Source: an uncultured Rhodospirillaceae bacterium | Lineage (GTDB): Bacteria; Pseudomonadota; Alphaproteobacteria; Rhodospirillales; Magnetospirillaceae | Assembly (NCBI GenBank): GCA_937887565.1 | Contig: CALABS010000008.1 | Span: 1-64,000, forward strand | Direction: 5' to 3' | DNA: 64,000 nt | In this document: positions 49,890 through 57,698 of the stretch, one piece after another | Layout of the letters: each line of letters starts with the position of its first letter | Numbering within the stretch: position 1 is the first letter of the stretch | The notes under the pieces: generated by a model | Databases searched by the model: none | The model's input: the letters and a program-made list of their open reading frames with translations, nothing else | What the model was told of the DNA's origin: nothing | Translations under genes and position numbers: made by a program

Positions 49890-50641
49890 GCTTGCCGGCG
49901 GACTTTCTCAGGGCCTTCGAGCGCCTGTGCGACGCGCACGGGCTCGATCCGGCCATGGCGGCGGACGAGCTGGCCGCCGATTATGCGTTCGATTCCGTGG
50001 AGCACAGCCGTGCATGGGTGCTGATGTCTTCCGGCCGCCGCCTCGACCTCCTCAACCCCTCGCCCATGGATCTAGAGGAGGAGGACATCGTGGAGGGGCA
50101 GGCCGCCGTGGTGCGCTGGGGCGGCAGTACCAACGGCGACCATCCGATCGTGGACGCGCAGCATGCCGTCAACGTGCTGGCCTCCGCCCGGGACGCGAGC
50201 GCCAACGGCCTGGATCCGTGGCTGGAGCTGGCGATCCTGCTGCACGACGCGTCGGAAGGGCCGCTTTGCTTCGATCCCATCAGCCCGTTGAAGCCCTTTC
50301 TCGGCGCCGGCTATCGGCGCCTCGACCGCCGCCTGCAGGCGGCCATCCATGTCCGCGTCGGACTGCCCGGCAGTCTTCCCCCAGGCTGGAAGGAGATCAT
50401 CAAGACGCACGATAGCCGGGTGGCTGCATCGGAGGCGCTCTACATGACCCCGTGGACGCCGGACCAGGTGCGCCGCTCGCTCGGCATCAAGGTCGCACCC
50501 ATGGAAACGGATCGCGTCGGCCGGGCAAACGGCCTCGACCCGTGGCGTCCCTGGCCCAAGGCTGTCGCCCGGGAGATCTTCGCCGCCGAATTCGACCGCG
50601 TGCTGGCGCGGGCGCGCCAGACGCCGAGGACATGGCAATGA
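49886..50641 (+). CDS. HD-domain hydrolase
   Basis: 251 residues. LAILLHDASEGPL near residue 118 carries the HD pair, and IIKTHDSRVAASEAL near residue 172 supplies the last Asp; an early His (DAQHAVNVL) completes the HD metal site. Similar to YfbR/plasmid HD phosphohydrolases that act on nucleotides. The substrate is not clear. Coupled to the micro-ORF before it and the RHH-like protein after it by ATGA overlaps. Confidence 0.75.
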   Translation: MSLPADFLRAFERLCDAHGLDPAMAADELAADYAFDSVEHSRAWVLMSSGRRLDLLNPSPMDLEEEDIVEGQAAVVRWGGSTNGDHPIVDAQHAVNVLASARDASANGLDPWLELAILLHDASEGPLCFDPISPLKPFLGAGYRRLDRRLQAAIHVRVGLPGSLPPGWKEIIKTHDSRVAASEALYMTPWTPDQVRRSLGIKVAPMETDRVGRANGLDPWRPWPKAVAREIFAAEFDRVLARARQTPRTWQ

Positions 50642-51102
50642 CGACGGGTGCCCTCACGGACGTGCGTCTAGACGCGGCGGGCGGAGGCGGGGAGGGGGCT
50701 GCGTCTAGTCGCAGCAGCAGTTCCCGGAAGAAACAGTCCCGCGCGCAACGGGAGCGGCAGGGCTGGACGCAGGCCAACGTGGAGGTCCCGAGCGAGGCGC
50801 ACAAGAGGGTCATCCAGCGCATCGCGGCAGACATGCGGGCCGGTCGCCCCCTGGACCTGGCGGGTGCGGCGCGCGAGGTCCTCGGCGTGGAGGCCGTTGC
50901 GTCCGCCGCTGCGGGGTTCGACGAGGAGCGGCGGGCGCTGCTCGACCGTTTCGTTGCCATGTTGAACCAGGCCGAGCCCAAGCATCTGTCCCGCATCGCA
51001 TCGCGCCTGGAGGGAATCGAGGCCGTGGTGGCGCCGTGGCCTGGACGCGGATACGATTTGCCGGGGGACGGAGGAGGGGACACGCCATGCAGCCAGTCGT
51101 GA
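50638..51102 (+). CDS. RHH-like DNA-binding protein
   Basis: 154 residues. A Ser/Arg/Lys-rich N-terminus (SSRSSSSRKKQSRAQRERQG) is followed by ANVEVPSEAHKRVIQRIAAD, which has the strand-helix-helix pattern of ribbon-helix-helix proteins. Two GCGTCTAG sites (50664 and 50701) lie within its first 25 codons, suggesting autoregulation. It may also act on the same site pair at 38.0 kb. Confidence 0.6.
   Translation: MTTGALTDVRLDAAGGGGEGAASSRSSSSRKKQSRAQRERQGWTQANVEVPSEAHKRVIQRIAADMRAGRPLDLAGAAREVLGVEAVASAAAGFDEERRALLDRFVAMLNQAEPKHLSRIASRLEGIEAVVAPWPGRGYDLPGDGGGDTPCSQS
50664..50712. promoter_or_regulatory. Second pair of GCGTCTAG sites
   Basis: GCGTCTAGACGC (50664-50675, perfect palindrome) and GCGTCTAGTCGC (50701-50712), 37 bp apart. 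Same spacing as at 38.0 kb. Confidence 0.55.
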
Positions 51103-51764
51103 TCTTGTTGGTGGACAATGACCCGGAGGCCCAGTCCTCGGGGGCGCTGACGCTTGGGAATCTGGAATTCGAGGGGCGCCGGCTCAAGGTGGTCGAGGCC
51201 GCCAACGCCGCGGCCGCGCTCGAGGAGGTGCAGCGGCGGCAGGACATCGCAGTGGCCCTGGTCGAGCCGGCGGTGCCGGCCAGCCTGCTGGTGACGGACG
51301 GTTCGCCGGTCGATTTCGACCTGGTGACGGCGATTCACGAGATCGACCCCAAGATCCGGCTCATTGTCCGCACGGCCCATCCCGAGCTGGCGCCGCAGCG
51401 CCGCTCGGTCGAGGATCTCCCCATCGTGGGGTGGCTGGACAAGCGGGCCGACGGCACCGACCGCACCATCACCGCGGTCATCACCGCGATCCGGGCCTAC
51501 CAGGAGATCGATGCGATGAGCGCGGAGGACGGGTGCGCCGCGGCGGAAGCCATCGAGCAGCTGCTGGAGCCGCGCGTGCTGTCGATCCGCGCGCTTGCAG
51601 GGTTCGATCTCGGCGCCCATTGCCAACCGCCTCCGGGGGAGGGGGCGGATTGCCGGACGGAGGGGGCCTGCCGGCTGCTGGACAGCGTGAAAGGGGAGGC
51701 CGATGCGCTGGAGGCGGTCCTCGTCCAGCTGAAGGCGACGCTCCGGGGCGACCCCTCCCAGTAG
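51087..51764 (+). CDS. Receiver-domain (CheY-like) protein without output domain
   Basis: 225 residues. MQPVVILLVDNDPEAQSSGA gives the acidic pocket (Asp-Asn-Asp), and AVALVEPAVPAS has Glu where the phospho-Asp normally sits; KIRLIVRTAH and a WLDKR Lys complete the receiver fold. Because the phospho-acceptor is Glu, it may be constitutively active or a pseudo-receiver. The C-terminal 80 residues are helical. No histidine kinase is nearby. It overlaps the previous gene by 16 bp. Confidence 0.65.
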   Translation: MQPVVILLVDNDPEAQSSGALTLGNLEFEGRRLKVVEAANAAAALEEVQRRQDIAVALVEPAVPASLLVTDGSPVDFDLVTAIHEIDPKIRLIVRTAHPELAPQRRSVEDLPIVGWLDKRADGTDRTITAVITAIRAYQEIDAMSAEDGCAAAEAIEQLLEPRVLSIRALAGFDLGAHCQPPPGEGADCRTEGACRLLDSVKGEADALEAVLVQLKATLRGDPSQ

Positions 51765-51830
51765 AATTCGGCTCTGGGCAAGGCCGCCGATTCCTGGCAT
51801 TTCTTCCCCATCGTAGTGGTGAGGATTTCC

Positions 51831-52775
51831 ATGGCATCGTCATTTCTGGATCGAAAACTGGGCCGGGCCATCGTTCTGCTGGCGGTCGCCGCGGCGTTCC
51901 TGGCAGTCATGGGGGCCGTCCATGGAGGTGCCGCGGTTGGCGAGATCTTGACTGGCATACCGGTCATGTTCGCGCCTGGCGGTCCGATCTTGAGCAGCTT
52001 TCTGGTCATGTTCGGTTGGCTGCCATGGCAGGGCCTTTCGATCCAGCTGGCCGTCGTTGCGATGCTGTTCGCGGTGTTCGCGTGGCGCGGCGCCGGTCGT
52101 TTCCGTCGCGGGAACGCGGCCGTGGCGGTGCTTTTCGCCGCGGGTTCCGGGCTGTGCTGGGTCTATTTTCCCGGCCGCGCCATGGCCTACGAGGAAGATG
52201 GTTTCCCGGTCGCCCGCTTTGTGAAGACGGCCGACGGCGGCGGGGAGCGGCAGCTCGTCTTCATCGGCGAGCAGCACATTTCCGACCTGGAGTACTACAT
52301 GGCCATGGATGGCGAAATCCGGCGCCTGACCGGCCAGCGATATGTCTTCGCCTACGAGGAGACGGACGCGCATCACGCCTGCTGGGATCTCGAAGACTTC
52401 GGCGACCTCGGGCTCAACACCGCCAGCTACAACATCCCCACCTACCGCTATTACGTCGACGTGATCCGGTCGCCGTTCTTCTGGCCGAGTGCCGAGTTCT
52501 GGTCCGACTGGCACCGTGTCGACCTCTGGCAGCATGATCGGCGGGTGAAAGAGGTCCGGGCCGCGGCAGGAACGGCGTTGGAGTGTGTCGAGGCGGTGCT
52601 GGCGGCGCGCGACGCTCATCTGCTGCAGGAGATCGACGGAAGCGACATCGAGCGTCTGGCCGTCGTCTACGGATCGGCGCATTTGCGCACCTTGCGCGGT
52701 CCTCTCGTCGCCAAGGGCTGGCGGGAGGTGGACCTGGTGACGCTGCCGCCCGGCCGCAGGCCTTTCAAACCGTAG
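51831..52775 (+). CDS. Membrane protein with TraB/TIKI-superfamily-like domain
   Basis: 314 residues. Four hydrophobic segments lie before residue 125. The following soluble part has VFIGEQHISDLEYY (GxxH motif), an acidic helix (YVFAYEETDAHH) and VVYGSAHLRTLRG (second GxxH), the layout of the TraB/TIKI/ChaN metallo-superfamily. TraB of pheromone plasmids shuts down mating signals; whether this protein does anything similar is unknown. Start at 51831 chosen for its TGAGG site; a GTG at 51,816 is possible. Confidence 0.65.
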   Translation: MASSFLDRKLGRAIVLLAVAAAFLAVMGAVHGGAAVGEILTGIPVMFAPGGPILSSFLVMFGWLPWQGLSIQLAVVAMLFAVFAWRGAGRFRRGNAAVAVLFAAGSGLCWVYFPGRAMAYEEDGFPVARFVKTADGGGERQLVFIGEQHISDLEYYMAMDGEIRRLTGQRYVFAYEETDAHHACWDLEDFGDLGLNTASYNIPTYRYYVDVIRSPFFWPSAEFWSDWHRVDLWQHDRRVKEVRAAAGTALECVEAVLAARDAHLLQEIDGSDIERLAVVYGSAHLRTLRGPLVAKGWREVDLVTLPPGRRPFKP

Positions 52776-52828
52776 AACCGGGTTGGGGCCGCTCGCATCG
52801 CCGGTGATCGCCGGCCGGCAGGGTTCTG

Positions 52829-52898
52829 ATCATCTGCCCGCACCACGGGACCCGGTCATCTGCCGCACAGCGGGGCCCGGTCATCTGCCGCACAGCGG
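52829..52898. repeat. 25-bp tandem repeat at the virB1 3' end
   Basis: GGTCATCTGCCGCACAGCGG at 52854 and 52879, with a degenerate third copy at 52829. The last copy encodes the virB1 C-terminus and stop. Confidence 0.6.
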
Positions 52899-53465
52899 CT
52901 GGGGCAGGCCCTTGAGCCGGGCGATGATGTCGGCGACGCCGCACATGTAGGGTGTGCCGATGGCGGGGTTGGCGTTGTGGTAGCGCCTGGTCGCCTCGGT
53001 CCACGATCCGGTGTCGCGTTTCAGCCGGGCCAGCAGCCACGTGCCGTAGCGGGTGTTGAGGCCGGGATCGAGCAGGATCCGGCCGGCGGCGACGGGGTCC
53101 GTCGCGTAGGTATGCCCATGGTGCTTCAGCGAGATCTGCATGCAGCCGACGTCGACGTTGCGGGCGCCGGCGGCGTAGGCGTCGGCGATCGCCTTTTCGG
53201 CCGCGGCGCGGCTGGGCGGGATGACGGGTTTGCCGTCGACGTTGAGCGCCCATGGCGAGATCGGCTGGGTGACGGCCCTGCGGTTGCCCGCCTCCTTGAT
53301 GCCGATCGCGTGCGGCAGGTCCTTCGGCACGCCGTAGATCCTGGATGCGGCGGCGATTGCGGTTTCACAGCTCGGTGAGGTTTCCCGGCTCGCGGCCGCG
53401 CCGGCCGGAGTGGTTGTCGTTGCCACGGCCAGTGCGACACCGAGGATGAGGTTCCGTCCCGCCAT
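52881..53465 (-). CDS. virB1: VirB1-type lytic transglycosylase
   Basis: 194 residues with a signal peptide (1-23). The SLT fold shows IGIKEAGNRRAVTQ (catalytic Glu), SPWALNVDGKPV, GCMQISLKHHG and TRRYHNANP. It opens the peptidoglycan for the secretion channel. It is 26 kb from the other virB genes but shares a regulon palindrome, which here covers the start codon itself. Confidence 0.88.
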   Translation of the reverse strand: MAGRNLILGVALAVATTTTPAGAAASRETSPSCETAIAAASRIYGVPKDLPHAIGIKEAGNRRAVTQPISPWALNVDGKPVIPPSRAAAEKAIADAYAAGARNVDVGCMQISLKHHGHTYATDPVAAGRILLDPGLNTRYGTWLLARLKRDTGSWTEATRRYHNANPAIGTPYMCGVADIIARLKGLPQPLCGR

Positions 53466-53478
53466 AAGAATTCTTATA
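53463..53478. promoter_or_regulatory. Transfer-regulon palindrome over the virB1 start
   Basis: CATAAGAATTCTTATA; ATAAGAATTCTTAT is perfect. The virB1 ATG is its left end on the plus strand. A repressor here would also block translation start or a leaderless transcript. Confidence 0.6.
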
Positions 53479-53589
53479 GCGGGGTCTCCGTGTTCTGGCA
53501 ACGCGACGGGGATAGCCGGATGGGCGGATCGGCCCGTCCTCTCGGACAGGGCCGGTTGTGGCGGGTTCGGCCGCACCCATGTCGCAGCC

Positions 53590-54222
53590 ATGGACGAGTC
53601 GGTTCTCCGCCACCTGCCGCGGGTCATTCATCCCGTCGTCAGGGTTCGCCACCAACTGGATGGTGCCCTGGCGGCAGAGCGCGCTTGTGCCGAACGCGTT
53701 TCGGGGCTGATGGCAGCGGCGACCTCGCCGATTGCCCGATCGCCGCTGCCCTCGCCGGCCGTGCGTCTGGTCGGCCAGGAGATGGATCGCTGGCGTGAGG
53801 CGAGGTCACGGCGCGAGGAGGCCGAGCGGCGCGTCGAACAGGTCTCGGCACGGCTTTACCGCCGGATCTTGCGGGCCGTCGATGCGTGGGTCGACGATCA
53901 TCTCAGGCAACGGACCATCTTGATGGCGGAGGCTGGGCGCCTTCTTGCCCGGCAGCCGCACTGGTATCGCGACCGGGGGACGCCGGCGGATGAGGAGGCG
54001 TTGGCCGCGGCGATCGGGCGTCTGCGAAGGGTGGAGGAGGACGCCCTGTTGCTGTGGCGCGTGCACTTCACCTGGTTCCGGCGCGCCCGGGACGCGTGGC
54101 CTCCCGCAATCGACGACGGCATGCCCGAAGTCGTGAGGGCGATCGAGCGGCTGGACCGAAGGCTGCGCGCGATGCGCTCCCGCCGAGGCCACGACGCCGG
54201 AACCGCGGAGTCCGCGGTCTAG
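53590..54222 (+). CDS. Hypothetical protein with coiled-coil
   Basis: 210 residues, rich in Arg/Glu/Ala with long helices (REARSRREEAERRVEQVSAR) likely to form a coiled coil, and VEEDALLLWRVHFTWFRRAR near the end. No transmembrane segment. It diverges from virB1. No family recognised. Confidence 0.55.
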   Translation: MDESVLRHLPRVIHPVVRVRHQLDGALAAERACAERVSGLMAAATSPIARSPLPSPAVRLVGQEMDRWREARSRREEAERRVEQVSARLYRRILRAVDAWVDDHLRQRTILMAEAGRLLARQPHWYRDRGTPADEEALAAAIGRLRRVEEDALLLWRVHFTWFRRARDAWPPAIDDGMPEVVRAIERLDRRLRAMRSRRGHDAGTAESAV

Positions 54223-54394
54223 CCATCCATAAGCCCTCGCCGGGCGGCACGGCCGCGGCCGCAATGGCCGCTAGGCGCGCCAGCCCGGACATCCGGAATC
54301 CCAGGAAATCCGCGCGTTTTATGCGTGCCTCGCCGAATGCGGGAGGCACTGCGGGGGCGATGCGCGCGATTTTCGAGAAATGTGTTTGAAGGCA

Positions 54395-54516
54395 GTCACG
54401 TGTTTTTGGCCGCGGGTCACGGATCCTCGCAATCTCGTCACGGCGCCTCCGGAGGCGGTCACGGGTCTTCCCGGGGCGATCACGAAACGCCCTGGCCGAA
54501 ACCGCGAAAAATCACG
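54395..54516. repeat. Phased (G/A)TCACG array, 21-bp period
   Basis: (G/A)TCACG at 54395, 54416, 54437, 54458 and 54479, exactly 21 bp apart, and another at 54511. All lie on one face of the helix. On the minus strand this also reads as a heptad VTxxxxx repeat in a 73-codon frame, which I judge to be secondary. The 633-bp gap 54,223-54,855 holds this array, a terminator and an operator, and no convincing gene. Confidence 0.65.
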
Positions 54517-54648
54517 GGAACGGGGTATTGGCGGCGCCATCCTCGGTCCCTGGCCACCGCGCCGGGGCTCGGTGCGGCGAAACCGAGGCGGAGCGCGGCC
54601 TTCCGGCCGCCCGGTCCCGGCTCGCCGATCCCCGGATATCCAGTCAGC

Positions 54649-54677
54649 AGGATCTCCTGCCAGCAGGAGATCCTTTT
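54649..54677 (+). terminator. Rho-independent terminator
   Basis: AGGATCTCCTGC, CA, GCAGGAGATCCT, then TTTT: a 12-bp stem with U-tract. It isolates the modification cluster from upstream transcription. Confidence 0.75.
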
Positions 54678-54730
54678 AGCAGGATGAGCAACTTGTTTTA
54701 CGAAATCGGGTGGTGTACCCTCCCGAATGT

Positions 54731-54752
54731 CGATGCAAGAAATCTGGCATCG
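54731..54752. promoter_or_regulatory. Transfer-regulon-like palindrome before the modification cluster
   Basis: CGATGCAAGAAATCTGGCATCG, [outer arms CGATGC/GCATCG around AAGAAATCTG]. Contains TGCAAGAAATCTGGCA, a family member with one mismatch in the right arm. 104 bp upstream of the gene at 54856. Confidence 0.5.
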
Positions 54753-54855
54753 ACAAGCCCCCGGAAGGGGGCAGGCGCCTGGAAGGCGCGGAAACCTTGG
54801 AGATCGTGCCCGTCAGCCAACGGGACGGGCACGAAGAAAGGGCAGGGGAGCAGCC

Positions 54856-55185
54856 ATGACCGACTTTACCGAGTGGCGGCCCAGCGTGGCCGACCTGGTC
54901 AACCACGACGGGGCAGCCGTCGATCTCCACCCTCTGAACCCCGACAGCGGGTTCGTGATGCTTCCCGGCCACGGGGAGGCCGCGCCGGCAGTCGCCATCG
55001 GCCGGCCGTTCCCATTGGTCCGGCTCCATCTCCTTTCGGGTGATGCGCCGAGATTGAAGCGCGAGACCCTTGAACGCATCGCTACGGGGTTCGACCGCTA
55101 CAACCTCGATCGGGCTCCGGGGCAGCTGATGTTCGATTCCCCACCCTGCGTGGGATATGCGCGCAAGGTGGGGGGCGCGGCATGA
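54856..55185 (+). CDS. Hypothetical protein at the head of the modification operon
   Basis: 109 residues from the ATG at 54856 (GGGGAG 5 bp upstream). Contains GFVMLPGHGEAAPAVAIGRP and RYNLDRAPGQLMFDSPPCVG. No family recognised. The stop overlaps the methyltransferase start (ATGA), so it is probably made in ratio with it and may be a subunit. Confidence 0.6.
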   Translation: MTDFTEWRPSVADLVNHDGAAVDLHPLNPDSGFVMLPGHGEAAPAVAIGRPFPLVRLHLLSGDAPRLKRETLERIATGFDRYNLDRAPGQLMFDSPPCVGYARKVGGAA

Positions 55186-57698
55186 CGCTTCTGTTCGGCG
55201 AGCAGGATCTCCCGATCCAGGTCGATCCCCGGGTGTCGTTCCGGCATGGCGACCGCCCGTCGCGGGGCAAGGGGCCGGACGGCGTCGAACGTTCGGGCTG
55301 GCCGCTGCAGGACGGCATAAACGTGGTGCTGTTCGCCGGCATGGGCGGCGCCTGCCAGGGCCTCGAGGACGCGGGTTATCCGGTCCACCTGGCGGTGAAC
55401 CACGACGAGGTGGCCATCGCGGCGCACAAGGCGCTGAACCCCCACACGCACCATCTGCAGGCGGACATCTACGAGGTGGAGCCCCTGGAGGCCATCGGCG
55501 GCTGGCGGGTCCGCCAGCTGTGGGCCAGCCCGGACTGCCGCGACCATTCCGTTGCAAAGGGTGCTGCTCCGCGCAGTCCCCGCGTCCGGTCGATGCCGTG
55601 GCAGGTGTGCCGCTGGACGGGGCGGTTGCGGAAGCGTGGCCTGGGCCCCGACGTGGTCTATCTGGAGAACGTCAGGGAGATCCGGGGTTGGGGGCCGCTG
55701 ATCGCCAAGCGGGACAAGACCACGGGGCGGGTCATCAAGCTCGACGGCACGGTTGCGGCCCCAGGCGAGCGGGTTCCTGTCCAGGAGCAGCAGCTGGTTC
55801 GGGATCCGGCGCGGGCTGGCCAGACCTATCGGGCTTGGGTCCGGCACATGCAGAAGCTGGGCGCCACCTATGAGGACCGCGATCTGGCCTGCGCGGACTA
55901 TGGGGTGCCGACGACCCGCAAGCGTCTGTTCGGCATCGCGCATTTCGACGGCTTGAAACCGATTTGGCCGACGGTCACCCATGCTCATCGCCTGAGCGCG
56001 GCGGCGCGGGCGGGATCGCTGATGCGGCACGTGCCGACCTGGACCTTCATCGACTGGTCATTGCCCCTGCCGAGCATTTTCAGCCGCAAGAAACCGCTTG
56101 CGGCGGCCACGCAGAAGCGGATCGCGGTCGGCATGAAGCGTTTCGTGCTGGAGGCGGAAAAGCCTTTCCTGATCCACCTGACGCACCACGGGGCGCGGCC
56201 GGCCAACGACGTCGAGGATTCGGCGCCGACCTTCACGGGCGCTCACAGGGGGGAAATGGCGCTGGTGGGGCCGGCCGTCATTCCCACGACGCACACCAGC
56301 TCGCCGGACCGTGTCCACGACGGTCAGGACGCGGTACCGGTGCTGACTGCCGGCGTCAAGGGCGGGGAGCTCGCGGTTGTCGGAACGACCGTTGTCGGCG
56401 CAGGTGGATGGGCATACGACACCAGGGATGTCGTATGTGGCGGCGTTATCGGCGCCGGCGGCCGGGCCGCCCAGACCCCTCCCATGGACCTGCAGGATTC
56501 GTTGAACACCAGCACCACCAAGGAGGACAGGTGCGTGGTGGCGGCTCACGTGACGAAGTTCAACGAGAACAGCATCGGGCAGGACCCAAGGGAGCCGATC
56601 GACACGCTGATGGCAGGGGCGCCACGCTTTGGGTTCGTCGGGGCATACCTGACCCGCTACCACGGGGAGCGCCGCGACGGTGAGGCCCGCGGAGCGGAAA
56701 TGGACGATCCGCTGCCGGTTCAGACGACGGAGAATCGCTTTGGGGTTGTTGCGGTTCATCTCGTTCAGACCGGCTACGGAGAGCGGCCCGGCCAGCAGCC
56801 TCGTGCGATGTCGGTCGAGGACGGGGTCGGCACCATGGTGGCGGGCGGCGAGAAGCATGCCGTCGTCGGCGTGTATCTTGAGGAGCATCGCTTCGGCAGC
56901 GTCGGGCAGCCCGCCGAAGAGGCGCTCGGCGCGCAGACCACGCGGGATCACCATGCCTTGGTCGGTGCGTGGATGGTCCAGCACAACACTGGTGTCGTGG
57001 GGCACACTCCGGAAGAGTCGCTATCGACCATGACGACGCTGGGCACCCAGCAACAGGTCGCGGGTGCCTACCTCATTCACCAGCGCGGCACGGGCATCGC
57101 GACCTCGATCGAGGAATCTGCGCGGACCCTGACCACGGGCGGCGACCGCGGGGGCGACCATATCGGCGTGGTGGCGCCCTTCCTGCATCACCAGTATTCG
57201 AACGGGAGCCGGCACCAGGATGTCGATGCCTCGCTGGCCACCCAGTCCACCCGGGACCGGACGATGGTGACCGGTGCCGCTGGAATCGAGCCGCCGTTGT
57301 CTCCGGAGCAGCTCGCCCGCGCCCGGCAGGTCGCGGAATTCCTGCGCTCCCACGGCGTTTGGTCGGGTGGCGACCTCGTGGTCTTCGGCAATTGGATCGT
57401 CGTCGACATCGGTATGCGGATGCTGACGCCGAAGGAAGCCGCCGCGGCCCACGAGTTGCGCATGCCGGATGCCATCACGGTGCCCAAGCGCTACACCGGC
57501 GGCAAGCGCAAGGGTCTGGAGGTCCGCGATGTCCAAGGCAATGTCGTCTACGTCACGCGCCCCCTGACCAAGACAGAGGCCATGAGGCTGATCGGCAACA
57601 GCGTGCCCAAGCGCATGGCCATGCTGCTGGCGATACTGAATGCCCCGCAGGCCCTGAACCGGCCGCGGCCACCCCGTCGGATGGCTGTAGCGGCATGA
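55182..57698 (+). CDS. DNA cytosine-5 methyltransferase with repeat-built insert
   Basis: 838 residues. C5-methylase motifs in order: I (VLFAGMGGACQGLEDAGY, ~residue 47), IV (ASPDCRDHSVAKG with the catalytic Cys, ~113), VI (YLENVREI, ~164), VIII (YGVPTTRKRLFGIA, ~240) and X (RLIGNSVPKRMAMLL, ~805). Between VIII and X, where target recognition sits, residues ~326-693 are about nine degenerate 35-45-residue repeats of the type YL.xHxxG.....xPLxTxTTxDxxxVV. Normal C5-methylases are 330-450 residues. Its stop overlaps the next gene. Confidence 0.82.
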   Translation: MTLLFGEQDLPIQVDPRVSFRHGDRPSRGKGPDGVERSGWPLQDGINVVLFAGMGGACQGLEDAGYPVHLAVNHDEVAIAAHKALNPHTHHLQADIYEVEPLEAIGGWRVRQLWASPDCRDHSVAKGAAPRSPRVRSMPWQVCRWTGRLRKRGLGPDVVYLENVREIRGWGPLIAKRDKTTGRVIKLDGTVAAPGERVPVQEQQLVRDPARAGQTYRAWVRHMQKLGATYEDRDLACADYGVPTTRKRLFGIAHFDGLKPIWPTVTHAHRLSAAARAGSLMRHVPTWTFIDWSLPLPSIFSRKKPLAAATQKRIAVGMKRFVLEAEKPFLIHLTHHGARPANDVEDSAPTFTGAHRGEMALVGPAVIPTTHTSSPDRVHDGQDAVPVLTAGVKGGELAVVGTTVVGAGGWAYDTRDVVCGGVIGAGGRAAQTPPMDLQDSLNTSTTKEDRCVVAAHVTKFNENSIGQDPREPIDTLMAGAPRFGFVGAYLTRYHGERRDGEARGAEMDDPLPVQTTENRFGVVAVHLVQTGYGERPGQQPRAMSVEDGVGTMVAGGEKHAVVGVYLEEHRFGSVGQPAEEALGAQTTRDHHALVGAWMVQHNTGVVGHTPEESLSTMTTLGTQQQVAGAYLIHQRGTGIATSIEESARTLTTGGDRGGDHIGVVAPFLHHQYSNGSRHQDVDASLATQSTRDRTMVTGAAGIEPPLSPEQLARARQVAEFLRSHGVWSGGDLVVFGNWIVVDIGMRMLTPKEAAAAHELRMPDAITVPKRYTGGKRKGLEVRDVQGNVVYVTRPLTKTEAMRLIGNSVPKRMAMLLAILNAPQALNRPRPPRRMAVAA

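Noticed and set aside
54319..54540. Minus-strand 73-codon frame with VTxxxxx heptads
   Set aside because: The periodicity is explained by the 21-bp DNA array; no start signal. Kept open as a minor alternative.
56411..56437. CATACGAC ... GTCGTATG inverted repeat inside the C5-methylase
   Set aside because: It resembles half of the GATACGAC palindrome but has an 11-bp gap and a different outer base; it may be chance within codons for AYDTRDVV.
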